NCBI RefSeq assembly: GCF_016881005.1
Contig: NZ_JACOPV010000011.1
Span: forward strand, 1 to 64,000
Length of the DNA stretch: 64,000 nucleotides
Direction: 5' to 3'
From: Pseudomonas arcuscaelestis
Lineage (GTDB): Bacteria > Pseudomonadota > Gammaproteobacteria > Pseudomonadales > Pseudomonadaceae
Position numbers and translations under genes: made by a program. This document shows positions 26,305-35,245 of the stretch, one piece after another. Numbering within the stretch: the stretch's first letter is position 1; the number at the start of each line of letters is the position of its first letter. The notes below the pieces were generated by a model, which saw only the letters and a list, made by a program, of their open reading frames with translations, was not told the origin of the DNA and ran no database searches.

Positions 26305-26395
26305 GATGAGAAGACGGGGGGCAAGTTATCGTTATTGGGAGAAAACCCGTCGCCATTCTATGCTTCGCCACGATTTTGAGAAGGGGGTGCGAGCA

Positions 26396-26428
26396 GAAAA
26401 AAACCGTCGCTGACGGACGGTTTTTTCG
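26396..26428 (-). terminator. intrinsic terminator after alaC
   Basis: An 11-bp stem (26398-26408 with 26416-26426) of the form AAAAAACCGTC/GACGGTTTTTT with a 7-base loop. A-tract and T-tract flank the core on both sides, so it can act in both directions; it lies 26 bases beyond the alaC stop. Confidence 0.85.
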
Positions 26429-26453
26429 TGGTCTCGCAGTGCGACTGCTGCGC

Positions 26454-27671
26454 TTACTTCTGAGACTTGACCCCTACCCCATCAGCACGGAACATCTGAC
26501 GAATACCCCTGACTGCCTGACGGATCCGGTCCTGGTTTTCGATCAGGGCAAAGCGCACGTGATCATCGCCATAGTCGCCAAAGCCAATACCTGGGGATAC
26601 GCAAACCTTGGCTTCGGCCAGCAGCTTTTTGGAAAACTCCAAAGAGCCCAGATGAGCGTATTGCTCGGGAATTTTTGCCCAGACGTACATCGAGGCCTTG
26701 GGGTTCTCGACCATCCAGCCCAGCTCGTGCAAACCCTTGACCAGCACATTGCGACGCTGGCGATACTGCTCGGCAATATCCCGCACGCACTGCTGGTCGC
26801 CTTCCAGGGCTGCGATCGCGGCAACCTGAAGAGGGGTGAAGGTGCCGTAGTCGTGGTAGCTCTTGATCCGCGCCAAGGCGTTGACCAGTTCCGGGTTGCC
26901 GACCATAAAACCGATACGCCAACCCGCCATGTTGTAGCTCTTGGACAGCGTGAAGAACTCCACAGCAATGTCCTTGGCGCCGGGAACCTGCATGATCGAT
27001 GGCGCTTTCCAGCCGTCGTAGACGATGTCGGCGTAAGCCAGGTCGTGAATGACCAGCACGTCGTACTGCTTGGCCAATGCCACTACGCGCTCGAAAAAGT
27101 CCAGTTCCACACATTGAGCGGTGGGGTTGGAAGGAAAGCCGAGAATCATCATCTTCGGCTTGGGAATCGACTCGCGAATCGCCCGTTCCAGCTCGTTGAA
27201 GAAGTCCACACCCGGCACCAGCGGCACCGAACGCACCTGGGCACCGGCAATGACCGCGCCGTAGATGTGAATCGGGTAGCTTGGGTTGGGGACCAGCACA
27301 GTGTCGCCATGATCCAGGGTGGCAAGCATCAGGTGCGCCAGACCTTCTTTGGATCCGATGGTGACGATGGCTTCGCTTTCCGGGTCGATCTCGACCTCGT
27401 AGCGTTCTTTGTACCAACGCGAAATCGCCCGGCGCAGGCGGGGAATACCGCGAGAGGTCGAGTAGCCGTGGGTGTCATCACGCTGGGCGACTTGCACCAG
27501 TTTCTCGACAATGTGCGGCGGCGTCGCCCCATCGGGGTTGCCCATGCTCAGGTCGATAATATCCTCGCCACGACGGCGCGCAGCCATCTTGAGTTCGGCG
27601 GTGATGTTGAAAACGTAAGGGGGGAGACGATCAATGCGCGCAAAGCGGCGCGGCGAACCTTGGTCAGCCAT
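26454..27671 (-). CDS. alaC: alanine transaminase-type class I/II aminotransferase
   Basis: A 405-residue PLP enzyme very close to E. coli AlaC, which makes alanine from pyruvate and glutamate. Segments: RFARIDRLPPYVFNITAEL at the N-terminus, SMGNPDGATPP, the substrate loop GYSTSRGIPRLRRA, LGFPSNPTAQCVEL, and the PLP lysine in FTLSKSYNMAGWRIGF (about residue 240). GAGGAAACC precedes the ATG at 27671. The long open frame on the opposite strand is a shadow. Confidence 0.94.
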   Translation of the reverse strand: MADQGSPRRFARIDRLPPYVFNITAELKMAARRRGEDIIDLSMGNPDGATPPHIVEKLVQVAQRDDTHGYSTSRGIPRLRRAISRWYKERYEVEIDPESEAIVTIGSKEGLAHLMLATLDHGDTVLVPNPSYPIHIYGAVIAGAQVRSVPLVPGVDFFNELERAIRESIPKPKMMILGFPSNPTAQCVELDFFERVVALAKQYDVLVIHDLAYADIVYDGWKAPSIMQVPGAKDIAVEFFTLSKSYNMAGWRIGFMVGNPELVNALARIKSYHDYGTFTPLQVAAIAALEGDQQCVRDIAEQYRQRRNVLVKGLHELGWMVENPKASMYVWAKIPEQYAHLGSLEFSKKLLAEAKVCVSPGIGFGDYGDDHVRFALIENQDRIRQAVRGIRQMFRADGVGVKSQK

Positions 27672-27814
27672 GGTTTCCTCGAAGACGTAAGCGCCCGGAA
27701 CCGTCCGAGCGACGTTGGCCACTGCGGTGGCCGGGGCAAACAATAGAGCCTGGGCGTGCCGCCTGTCCAGTGGCAAAGTAAATACCAGGACGGCCAGCCC
27801 AGGCCTGCGGGCAG

Positions 27815-28948
27815 CTAGCGGATGTCCTTGTAAGTAGCGGCGCTCCAAGTCACAGGACTCGCAAGGGCGCTGTCCGGTTGAAATGCCTCGTCCTGGACGC
27901 TTGAGAACGCCACACTTTGGTCCCCCAGACTGACGCGGCGTTCATTCTTCTCGGACTCGGTGATCACGGTGTATGAGTGCTTGCGCATCGACTCATATTT
28001 GCCATCATCGCGAGCCAACGCCTGATGGTGGTTGTTCAAATCGCCTTCACTGAGCTTGAGCATCTTGTTCAACTTTGCCCCCCAGCGCGTCAGGCAGACC
28101 TCGGCAAGGTGCCGAACGATCAGGCCGGGTTCGGCGAGCACCTTGCCGCCACCGGCACCATCTGCCGAGGCGTTGCCTACCAACGTCGCGTGTCGGCCTG
28201 GCATCGGGTAGACGTGGCAGCGGGTAGTGCCATGGGTTTGCGGAACAACACAGGAGAAACCCTTGGATCGCTCGTCGCGGGAGAAGAAGCCAACGTACTC
28301 CTTCACATTGGCACCGAGCTGCACGCGATGGCTGTCGAAATTGCCAACACCTGGAACCGGGTCAATGGCGAAAATATTTACCGGGAGCTTGCTCAGTTCA
28401 CTGTCTGCGAGCATAGCGTTAGCCAGCATGTGACAGCTGATACCGCCCCGGCTCCATCCAACCAGGTTGACCTGGGTAGGGATTATGCCGTCCTTGCGAA
28501 ATTGCTTGATGATCTGTTCCTGGAGCATCTGCGGGGTGATCTTGCGGTCACCGTAGTTGTACGTACGCCAGAACCAGGAGGCTGTTGCGGTAGGCTCCGG
28601 AACAGGTACGCCAGACGCCTTGAGACGCTGATACTCGTCTTCACTGAGCTCCTTGCGCTGCCAATTGCTGCGGCCCTTGATGATCTGCATTGCGTGCTGG
28701 ACATTCTCTTCCCAGCCCTTGCCGAACAAAGTCTGGTTCCAGTTGTAGTAACCACCGGGTTTTACGAACAACTCATCGGCTTGAAGGTTGCCACTTCCTG
28801 GTCCATCGACTGCAATCCAATGGGCGTATTCCTTACCCTGATCGTTGGCAGCCAGGGTCGAAACCAGCTCGCCATTCCAGAAGCTGGGGTTGGCATCATC
28901 GAAGCGATGGGAACCGGTGCCACAAAAATAGACGGTCAGCACACTCAT
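27815..28948 (-). CDS. orphan alpha/beta-hydrolase with GxSxG motif (DUF2235/Tle-like)
   Basis: A 377-residue protein without signal peptide. The nucleophile elbow GWSRGGISCHMLANAM (Ser near residue 170), an Asp in FAIDPVPGVG and a His in PMPGRHATL would make a catalytic triad arranged as in DUF2235 proteins, the family that includes type VI phospholipase effectors of the Tle group. The start at 28948 has GGAGG nine bases upstream. No VgrG, PAAR, adaptor or obvious immunity gene is nearby, so a secretion role is only a possibility. The N-terminal VYFCGTGSHRFDDANP segment matches the first-strand pattern of DUF2235-like enzymes. Confidence 0.6.
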   Translation of the reverse strand: MSVLTVYFCGTGSHRFDDANPSFWNGELVSTLAANDQGKEYAHWIAVDGPGSGNLQADELFVKPGGYYNWNQTLFGKGWEENVQHAMQIIKGRSNWQRKELSEDEYQRLKASGVPVPEPTATASWFWRTYNYGDRKITPQMLQEQIIKQFRKDGIIPTQVNLVGWSRGGISCHMLANAMLADSELSKLPVNIFAIDPVPGVGNFDSHRVQLGANVKEYVGFFSRDERSKGFSCVVPQTHGTTRCHVYPMPGRHATLVGNASADGAGGGKVLAEPGLIVRHLAEVCLTRWGAKLNKMLKLSEGDLNNHHQALARDDGKYESMRKHSYTVITESEKNERRVSLGDQSVAFSSVQDEAFQPDSALASPVTWSAATYKDIR

Positions 28949-29052
28949 GTTATTTTCCTCCGTGAATGAGTAGTAGGGCACTCTAATCACGGCGCTGAGA
29001 CAACAGCAGAGGGCAACCCTGCCCTACTTCGTGTGCTGGCCGAGGCACAAAC

Positions 29053-29090
29053 AAAAACGCCCCGAACCTTGCGGTTCGGGGCGTTCTCAT
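29053..29090 (-). terminator. intrinsic terminator of the cyo operon
   Basis: A 13-bp perfect stem (29056-29068 with 29073-29085, AACGCCCCGAACC arm) closed by a 4-base loop and followed on the minus strand by TTTTTG. It lies 15 bases beyond the cyoE stop. Confidence 0.93.
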
Positions 29091-29104
29091 TCAACCCGAC
29101 ACAC

Positions 29105-29992
29105 TCAATGTGCGTAGGTCAGCAACAATTCTGTCGGCACTTTGGTGTCCAGCGACATCATCACGCTCAATGCGGTGATGGTGAAGATGGAGAACACAAA
29201 CAGCTTGCGTGCCCACAGGCGATCATCCACCGCTTTGTAGCCGGTCCAGGCCATGTACAGCCAGTACATGCCCATGGCCGCAGCCACCGCCATGTAGCTC
29301 ATGCCCGCGTAACCACCGATGGTGAGCATCAGGGTTGCAGCAAGGAACGCGACGATGTACCAGAGGATGTGCTTCTTGGCGACCAGGATGCCGCGCTTGA
29401 CCGGCAGAACCGGAATGGAGGCCGCCAGGTAGTCGTTGAAGCGGAAGATCGCGATGGCATAGGAATGCGGCATCTGCCAAAGGCTGAACATCACCAGCAG
29501 CGTCAGTGCAGCCAGATCGAAGGTATTGCTCACGGCGCAGTAGCCGATCACCGGAGGCATGGCACCGGACAGGCTGCCAACCAGGGTGCCGTGCACCGAT
29601 TTACGCTTCAGATACAGGCTGTAGAAACCAACGTAGATGATGAAGCCGATCAGGCCGAACAACGCTGCCAGCGCATTGGCCTGCACATACAGCAGGCCAA
29701 GGCCGGCCACCCCGAGCAGGGTGGCGTAGACCAAGGCTACTTTCAGCGATATCTGGCCCTGAACCATTGCACGGTTCTTGGTGCGCTCCATCTTGATGTC
29801 GATGTCACGGTCGATGCAGTTGTTGAACACGCAACCGGACGCCACCACCAACGAAGTACCAATCACTGTGGCCAGGAACAGCAGGAAGTCGACATGCCCT
29901 TGCGCGGCAAGGAAGAAACCGCCCGCCACAGAAAGCACGTTACCGAAAATGATCCCCGGTTTGGTGATTTGGATAAAGTGCTTAATGGACAT
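29105..29992 (-). CDS. cyoE: protohaem IX farnesyltransferase
   Basis: A 295-residue membrane prenyltransferase that converts haem B into haem O for the cyo oxidase. Eight or nine helices; the first Asp-rich motif NCIDRDIDIKMERTKNR is at about residues 58-74, and a second loop with a Lys-rich segment KRGILVAKKH near 174-183. Last gene of cyoABCDE, followed by a strong terminator. Confidence 0.95.
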   Translation of the reverse strand: MSIKHFIQITKPGIIFGNVLSVAGGFFLAAQGHVDFLLFLATVIGTSLVVASGCVFNNCIDRDIDIKMERTKNRAMVQGQISLKVALVYATLLGVAGLGLLYVQANALAALFGLIGFIIYVGFYSLYLKRKSVHGTLVGSLSGAMPPVIGYCAVSNTFDLAALTLLVMFSLWQMPHSYAIAIFRFNDYLAASIPVLPVKRGILVAKKHILWYIVAFLAATLMLTIGGYAGMSYMAVAAAMGMYWLYMAWTGYKAVDDRLWARKLFVFSIFTITALSVMMSLDTKVPTELLLTYAH

Positions 29993-30003
29993 GTCGTCTT
30001 ACC

Positions 30004-30336
30004 TCACTTCGCCATCATGCTGGTGTGGATGCTGAACATGATCCACAGCGACAGGCCGACCAGCAGTGCAATGACCATCGCGGTGAACAGGAAGGTCGAC
30101 ACGTTGGAACGCTGCTCAGGCGAACGGTCCATGTGCAGGAAGTACACCAAGTGCACGACCACCTGAATGACCGCCAGGGCCACTACGACCATGATAGTGA
30201 TGTCCTTCGGCATGCTTGGGAACATCACCAGGCCGAAAGGAATTGCAGTCAGAATCACCGAGAGGATGAAGCCGATTACATAGGACTTGACGCTACCGTG
30301 GTTGCCCTCGGCGTGGCTGTTATGTGCATTAGCCAT
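30004..30336 (-). CDS. cyoD: cytochrome o ubiquinol oxidase subunit IV
   Basis: A 110-residue small subunit with three membrane helices (YVIGFILSVILTAIPFGLVM; TIMVVVALAVIQVVVHLVYFLHM; FLFTAMVIALLVGLSLWIMFSI). It helps assemble the Cu-haem centre in subunit I. It starts immediately before the stop of cyoC on the same strand (no gap), in the standard order. Confidence 0.95.
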   Translation of the reverse strand: MANAHNSHAEGNHGSVKSYVIGFILSVILTAIPFGLVMFPSMPKDITIMVVVALAVIQVVVHLVYFLHMDRSPEQRSNVSTFLFTAMVIALLVGLSLWIMFSIHTSMMAK

Positions 30337-30966
30337 TTACAGAACCCCCAGCAGATACACGACGGTGAACACACAGATCCAGACCACGTCCAGGAAGTGC
30401 CAGAACAGGCTCAGGCAGCTCATGCGGGTCTTGGCAGTGCCAGTAATACCGTGCTTGTTGATCTGGTACATCATTACCGCCATCCAGATCAGACCAGCAG
30501 TCACGTGCAGACCGTGGGTACCTACCAGCGCAAAGAACGCCGAGAGGAAACCGCTGCGCTGCGGGCCGAAGCCCTCAGCGATCAGGTGATGGAATTCATA
30601 GACTTCCATCGCGATGAAGCCAGCACCTAGTAGGAAGGTGACAGCCAGCCAGCCCAGCACGCCGCTCTTGTTGCCTTTGAACATCTGCAACATGGCGAAG
30701 CCGAAGGTGATACTCGAGAACAACAGCAATGCGGTTTCGACCGCGACAAAGTCCAGTTGGAAAATGTCGTGACCGGACGGGCCGCCGGCAAAACTGCCGG
30801 ACAGCACCGCGTAGGTAGCGAAGAGCGACGCAAACAAGATGCAGTCGGTCATCAGGTACAGCCAGAAACCGAAGACGGTCATCTGGCCCGAGTCGTGGTG
30901 GTGATCGTCATGGCCATGGTCGTGACCATGGGCATGAGTGTCTGCATTGATTACATGACTGGACAT
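30337..30966 (-). CDS. cyoC: cytochrome o ubiquinol oxidase subunit III
   Basis: A 209-residue subunit III with five membrane helices. The N-terminus carries a His-rich cytoplasmic stretch (HAHGHDHGHDDHHHDSG). Typical segments: VFGFWLYLMTDCILFASLFATY and LVGTHGLHVTAGLIWM. The His-rich head is common in Pseudomonas CyoC and may bind metal. Stop codon of cyoB lies three bases upstream. Confidence 0.95.
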   Translation of the reverse strand: MSSHVINADTHAHGHDHGHDDHHHDSGQMTVFGFWLYLMTDCILFASLFATYAVLSGSFAGGPSGHDIFQLDFVAVETALLLFSSITFGFAMLQMFKGNKSGVLGWLAVTFLLGAGFIAMEVYEFHHLIAEGFGPQRSGFLSAFFALVGTHGLHVTAGLIWMAVMMYQINKHGITGTAKTRMSCLSLFWHFLDVVWICVFTVVYLLGVL

Positions 30967-30969
30967 TGA

Positions 30970-32988
30970 TTAAACCCGCTCAAACGATTTGACACGTGCG
31001 CCGTCCGGCGAACCGGTAGCCAGGCCCAGGGCCTTCATGCGCTCGCCTTCGATACGCGCCACTTCCTCGGCAGGAACCATGTAGCCCTGGTCGTCACGCG
31101 CAGCGTGGGCGACGAAGACAGCGATGGTGCCAACCAGGCTGGCTGCAACCAGCCACCAGATGTGCCAGATGAAAGCGAAACCGAATACGGTGAGCAACGC
31201 ACCCATGAACACACCGGTAGAGGTGTTGTTCGGCATGTGGATCGCTTCGTACTTGGCCGGAACCTTGTAGGCGCCGCCGGCTTGCTTGGTTTCGTGCCAG
31301 GCATCGAGCTCGACGTTTTCAGGCATGGTGGCGAAGTTGTAGAACGGAGGTGGCGACGAAGTCGACCATTCCAGGGTACGGCCGCCCCATGGGTCGCCGG
31401 TCACGTCCATGTTGTCCTTGCGGTCGCGGATCGAAACGTACAGCTGGATCAGCTGGCAAGCGATACCGAACAGGATCAGCACGGCGCCGAATACGGCTAC
31501 GTACAGGTAGGGTTCCCACAGTGGGTTGTCGGAGTGGTTCAGACGACGGGTCATACCCATGAAGCCCAGTGCGTACAGTGGCATGAAGGCCACGTAGAAA
31601 CCGGAGATCCAGAACCAGAAGGCAGCTTTGCCCCACTTCTCGTTCAGGGTGAAACCGAAGGCTTTCGGGAACCAGAAGGCGAAGCCGGCAATGTAGCCGA
31701 ATACCGCACCACCGATGATCACGTTGTGGAAGTGAGCGATTACGAACAGGCTGTTGTGCAGAACGAAGTCAGCACCTGGAACAGCCAGCAGTACGCCGGT
31801 CATACCACCGATGGAGAAGGTAACCATGAAGCCCAGGGTCCACAGGACCGGCGCGGTGAAGCGCAGACGGCCTTGGTAGATCGTGAACAGCCAGTTGAAC
31901 AACTTCACCCCGGTCGGAATCGAGATCAGCATGGTTGCCAACCCGAAGAAGGTGTTCACGCTTGCGCCCGAACCCATGGTGAAGAAGTGGTGCAACCATA
32001 CCGCAAAGCCCAGTACCGCGATCGCGCCCGAAGCGTAGATCATCGACTTGTGGCCGAACAGACGTTTACCTGCGAAGGTCGAGGTCACTTCCGAGAACAC
32101 ACCGAAGGCCGGAAGGATCAGGATGTAAACCTCAGGGTGACCCCAGGCCCAGAACAGGTTGACGTACATCATCGGGTTCCCACCAAGCTCATTGGTGAAA
32201 ATATGGAAGTCCAGATAACGGTCAACAGTCAGCAGTGCCAGAGCGGCGGTCAGAATCGGGAACGATGCAACGATCAGTACGTTGGCCCAGGTGCAGGTCC
32301 AAGTGAAGATCGGCATGTCCATCAGCTTCATGCCAGGCGCACGCATTTTCAGCACGGTGGCCAGGAAGTTGACCCCCGTTAGCGTCGTACCTAACCCGGA
32401 TAGCTGTAGCGCCCAGATGTAGTAGTCAACACCCACGCCCGGACTGTATTGGATACCCGCCAACGGTGGATAAGCAACCCAGCCGGTCTTGGCGAACTCA
32501 CCAACACCCAGGGACACGTTGACCAGCACGACGCCGGACACCAGGAGCCAGAAGCTCAGGGAGTTGAGGAACGGGAAGGCAACGTCACGCGCACCGATCT
32601 GCAGAGGCAGGGCCAGGTTCATCAGGCCGGTGAAGAATGGCATTGCCATGAAGATGATCATGATCACACCGTGAGCGGTGAAGATCTGGTCATAGTGTTC
32701 GGGAGGCAGGTAGCCCTCGGAACCGCCGGTGGCCATGGCCAACTGCGTACGCATCATGATGGCGTCGGCAAAACCGCGCAGCAGCATGATCATCGCGACG
32801 ATGATGTACATCACCCCGATTTTCTTGTGGTCGACCGAAGTCAGCCACTCGGACCACAGGTAGGTCCATTTCTTGAAATAGGTGATTGCACCAACGAGCG
32901 CGAGACCGCCGAGCGCAATCATGGCAATGGTCACCATGACTATCGGCTCGTGATACGGAATCGCATCCAGACTTAGTTTACCGAACAT
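30970..32988 (-). CDS. cyoB: cytochrome o ubiquinol oxidase subunit I
   Basis: A 672-residue haem-copper oxidase subunit. Redox-site residues are all visible: the low-spin haem His in FTAHGVIMIIF, the Cu(B) ligands in WGHPEVYILILPAFG (with the cross-linked Tyr) and VWLHHFFTMG, the two His in VIAHFHNVIIGG, the K-channel Lys in IPTGVKLFNW, and the quinone-site Arg-Asp-His-Gln set in RGFADAIMMRTQ and EHYDQIF. It reduces oxygen with electrons from ubiquinol and pumps protons. Opposite-strand open frames are shadows. Confidence 0.97.
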   Translation of the reverse strand: MFGKLSLDAIPYHEPIVMVTIAMIALGGLALVGAITYFKKWTYLWSEWLTSVDHKKIGVMYIIVAMIMLLRGFADAIMMRTQLAMATGGSEGYLPPEHYDQIFTAHGVIMIIFMAMPFFTGLMNLALPLQIGARDVAFPFLNSLSFWLLVSGVVLVNVSLGVGEFAKTGWVAYPPLAGIQYSPGVGVDYYIWALQLSGLGTTLTGVNFLATVLKMRAPGMKLMDMPIFTWTCTWANVLIVASFPILTAALALLTVDRYLDFHIFTNELGGNPMMYVNLFWAWGHPEVYILILPAFGVFSEVTSTFAGKRLFGHKSMIYASGAIAVLGFAVWLHHFFTMGSGASVNTFFGLATMLISIPTGVKLFNWLFTIYQGRLRFTAPVLWTLGFMVTFSIGGMTGVLLAVPGADFVLHNSLFVIAHFHNVIIGGAVFGYIAGFAFWFPKAFGFTLNEKWGKAAFWFWISGFYVAFMPLYALGFMGMTRRLNHSDNPLWEPYLYVAVFGAVLILFGIACQLIQLYVSIRDRKDNMDVTGDPWGGRTLEWSTSSPPPFYNFATMPENVELDAWHETKQAGGAYKVPAKYEAIHMPNNTSTGVFMGALLTVFGFAFIWHIWWLVAASLVGTIAVFVAHAARDDQGYMVPAEEVARIEGERMKALGLATGSPDGARVKSFERV

Positions 32989-32991
32989 CTC

Positions 32992-33936
32992 TTACTCCTC
33001 TGCCCCAGCAGCTGAATGCATACTCACGTCCATCCCTTCGGTACCGGCCGCTTCTTTGCTCTGCTCTTTCTCGTGGACCGGCCGGCCGCGGTTCATGCCT
33101 TCGTACTTGTCGACGATGGACTGGAACTGCTCAGGCGAGGCCACGCTGTACAGCGCGACTGGATTGTTTTCGCTAGTTTTGGCCAATGCTGCGTATTCAG
33201 CCGCATCCAGCTGTTTTGGCGATTGCTTGACTTCGTTCACCCATGCTTCGAAATCAGCCTGGGAGGTGGCGGTTGCCTTGAACTTCATACCGGTGAAGCC
33301 AGCGCCGCTGTAGTTCGCCGAGATACCGTCGAACTCGCCATTTTCGTTGGCGATCAGGTGCAGCTTGGTGGTCATGCCGGCCATTGCGTAGATCTGGCCG
33401 CCCAGGCCCGGGATGAAGAACGAGTTCATCACAGAGTCCGAGGTCACGCGGAAGTTGATCGGGGTGTTAGCTGGGAAGACGATCTTGTTGACCGTGGCAA
33501 TGCCTTGTTCCGGGTAGATGAACAGCCATTTCCAGTCCAGGGCAACCACGTCGATCCGCACCGGTTTCACATCGGAAACCAGCGGACGATACGGGTCCAG
33601 CTCATGGGTGGTCTGGTAGGTCACATAGCCCAGGGCAATGATGATCAGAACCGGGATAGTCCACACCGCCACTTCGATCTTGGTCGAGTGCGACCAGTCA
33701 GGCGTGTAAGTAGCGGCCTTGTTGGAGGCGCGGTACTTCCAGGCGAAAGCGAGGGTCATGAAAATGACAGGAATCACCACCAGCAACATCAAGCCGGTAG
33801 CGATCAAGATAAGGTTCTTTTGCTCAATGCCGACCTGACCTTTCGGGTCGAGCAGGGTCCAGTTGCACCCACTGAGTAAAAGCATGCCTAAAAAGGGCAG
33901 AATGCCAAACAGTCTGGGGTAACGCTTTTTACTCAT
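32992..33936 (-). CDS. cyoA: cytochrome o ubiquinol oxidase subunit II
   Basis: A 314-residue lipoprotein subunit: lipobox LLLSGC (Cys 24), two membrane helices, and a periplasmic cupredoxin-like domain (DWKWLFIYPEQGIATVNKI, NSFFIPGLGGQIYAM) that has no Cu(A) ligands, as in quinol oxidases. The ATG at 33936 has AGAGGT upstream; extending to 34005 has no support. The C-terminal tail is rich in Glu, Lys and Met. It heads the operon behind a leader of several hundred bases. Confidence 0.96.
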   Translation of the reverse strand: MSKKRYPRLFGILPFLGMLLLSGCNWTLLDPKGQVGIEQKNLILIATGLMLLVVIPVIFMTLAFAWKYRASNKAATYTPDWSHSTKIEVAVWTIPVLIIIALGYVTYQTTHELDPYRPLVSDVKPVRIDVVALDWKWLFIYPEQGIATVNKIVFPANTPINFRVTSDSVMNSFFIPGLGGQIYAMAGMTTKLHLIANENGEFDGISANYSGAGFTGMKFKATATSQADFEAWVNEVKQSPKQLDAAEYAALAKTSENNPVALYSVASPEQFQSIVDKYEGMNRGRPVHEKEQSKEAAGTEGMDVSMHSAAGAEE

Positions 33937-34170
33937 CTCACGACCTCTAGAGCAGCTTGCTTCAATGCAATTTGTGTTTTGGTCGCCAACACTTCGTCCT
34001 GCCAAGCGTTAGCATTTATGGGAGCGGGTACGGTCATGCCTTGAGGCCAGCTGCGGCGGCTCGGCATAAACCGGGTACTGCGGTGTTTATTGTTTTGACT
34101 TCGTAGGCAACAGGCCTGTGTTCAGACCAATTCCATTTGGTGCGGGAAATCACGGAGGGGGGTCAGCCCG

Positions 34171-34189
34171 GCATCGCCGCGGGCGATGC
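34171..34189. other. 8-bp hairpin in the cyo leader
   Basis: Perfect inverted repeat GCATCGCC / GGCGATGC with a 3-base loop, about 235 bases upstream of cyoA. No T-run follows on the minus strand, so it is not a typical terminator. Confidence 0.45.
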
Positions 34190-34359
34190 TCGTCAGAGTC
34201 TGCAAAAAAGAGCCTGAGCTCCTTTAATCCTGCGACTCGCAAGCGGTGCCGAACGGAAATTGGGGGCGATTGTAGATAGGTCGTCATTCAATGACTATGA
34301 CTAATTGAGCAACAGTCCTTTACAGAATTGACAATAATCAAGCCTAAAAAATCAGTTTC

Positions 34360-34374
34360 GCGACAGTTTGTCGC
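34360..34374. promoter_or_regulatory. palindrome GCGACA-N3-TGTCGC upstream of cyoA
   Basis: A 6-base perfect inverted repeat spaced by three bases, in the putative cyo promoter region 425 bases from the cyoA ATG. It could be a binding site for a dimeric regulator; I cannot name one. Confidence 0.35.
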
Positions 34375-34398
34375 ACCCCTCTCAATACCCCTGAGGCC

Positions 34399-34411
34399 CT
34401 TGTAATACAAG
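34399..34411. promoter_or_regulatory. palindrome CTTGTA-N-TACAAG upstream of cyoA
   Basis: A perfect 13-base palindrome lying between the Anr box and the GCGACA palindrome. No known consensus is recognised with certainty. Confidence 0.35.
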
Positions 34412-34420
34412 GTCTCGCGC

Positions 34421-34434
34421 TTGATCTGAATCAA
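34421..34434. promoter_or_regulatory. Anr/Fnr box
   Basis: TTGATCTGAATCAA is a perfect TTGAT-N4-ATCAA site. Anr senses low oxygen and is known to repress the cyo-type oxidase in P. putida. The site is about 485 bases upstream of cyoA, just past the dsbB stop. Confidence 0.75.
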
Positions 34435-34499
34435 GAGAAGTGCAACGTCGCAGCGATGTTTGTGCACGGGGCGCAGATGTATCAAAACATTACTTTTGT

Positions 34500-35006
34500 C
34501 TAAGGCTTGCGGCGATTGCGGTAGATACCGACGGGCACCAGAACAGCTGTGAGCGTAAAGGCAAGCAATGCCCATTGCGCCAGCGACAAACCCAACACCG
34601 GTGGGTAGGGTGTAGAGCAGAATCCATCAACCTGGAACACCAGCGGCAATACCGACGCCAGGGGCAGGCCATCGACGATCGGCTGCAAAGTATCGATGCC
34701 GCAACTGATCGCAGGGTTGGCGAGGATATACACATGGTTGCCAGCAGCGGCCATGCCGCCGATGGCGCTGAGTACCACCAGGCCTTCAAGGATGGTGAGG
34801 CTGCGACGCCCAGGCATTGCCGCACCGATGAACGCGAACACCGCTATCAGCAGCAAGGCGTAGCGTTGCAGGATACACAACGGGCAAGGCGCCTCGCCGA
34901 GAACGATCTGCATATATAAGGCACCGCCAATCAAGGCCAGGCAGATCACCCCCAGCAGTACCAGAAAGCGCCGTTCCCGGTTCAGGCGCGATGTGTGCTC
35001 GTTCAT
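34500..35006 (-). CDS. dsbB: disulfide bond formation protein B
   Basis: A 168-residue inner-membrane protein with four helices. The quinone-linked CPLC pair is at about residues 41-44 (APCPLCILQRY) and the second cysteine pair in ISCGIDTLQ and DGFCSTPYPP (periplasmic loop). It reoxidises DsbA with ubiquinone. Pseudomonads often carry two DsbB-like proteins; which of them this is cannot be told here. Confidence 0.93.
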   Translation of the reverse strand: MNEHTSRLNRERRFLVLLGVICLALIGGALYMQIVLGEAPCPLCILQRYALLLIAVFAFIGAAMPGRRSLTILEGLVVLSAIGGMAAAGNHVYILANPAISCGIDTLQPIVDGLPLASVLPLVFQVDGFCSTPYPPVLGLSLAQWALLAFTLTAVLVPVGIYRNRRKP

Positions 35007-35188
35007 TGCATATCCTTAGTTAACTGAATGGCTCTTCTGCCTTGGCGGGAATTCTACACGCTCATCAAGACCTTCAAGAACGGTAAAAGTGCCGCGCCCA
35101 CTGTTTCAGCCCGGGATGACCGGCTTCTGCAAAAGCAGAATGCTGATTTGCCACTATCTTAGTCGTGTGGATTACCCTATCATTAACA

Positions 35189-35204
35189 CTGTACAAATAA
35201 ACAG
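35189..35204 (+). promoter_or_regulatory. LexA (SOS) box upstream of yebG
   Basis: CTGTACAAATAAACAG matches CTGT-N8-ACAG. It lies 42 bases before the yebG ATG. yebG is a LexA-controlled gene in E. coli, so the site and the gene confirm each other. Confidence 0.88.
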
Positions 35205-35245
35205 TATCGAGCATCTCGATATTCAAAAGGCATGTGAGGTGATGA

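Larger units (their letters stand above)
33937..34499 (-). promoter_or_regulatory. cyo operon upstream region
   Basis: About 560 bases without a gene, between cyoA and dsbB. It holds an Anr/Fnr box (34421-34434), two short perfect palindromes, a hairpin (34171-34189) and an A-rich AACAATAA motif (34094-34087 on the minus strand) of the Hfq/Crc target type. The -35 and -10 boxes could not be fixed with confidence. In P. putida, Anr and Crc are known to act on cyo expression, so control in this region is expected. Confidence 0.55.

Noticed and set aside
26376..27746. 456-codon open frame opposite alaC
   Set aside because: Antisense of a highly conserved aminotransferase; crosses the terminator; no family match.
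31105..32382. 425-codon open frame opposite cyoB
   Set aside because: His/Gln/Glu-rich shadow of a conserved membrane protein.
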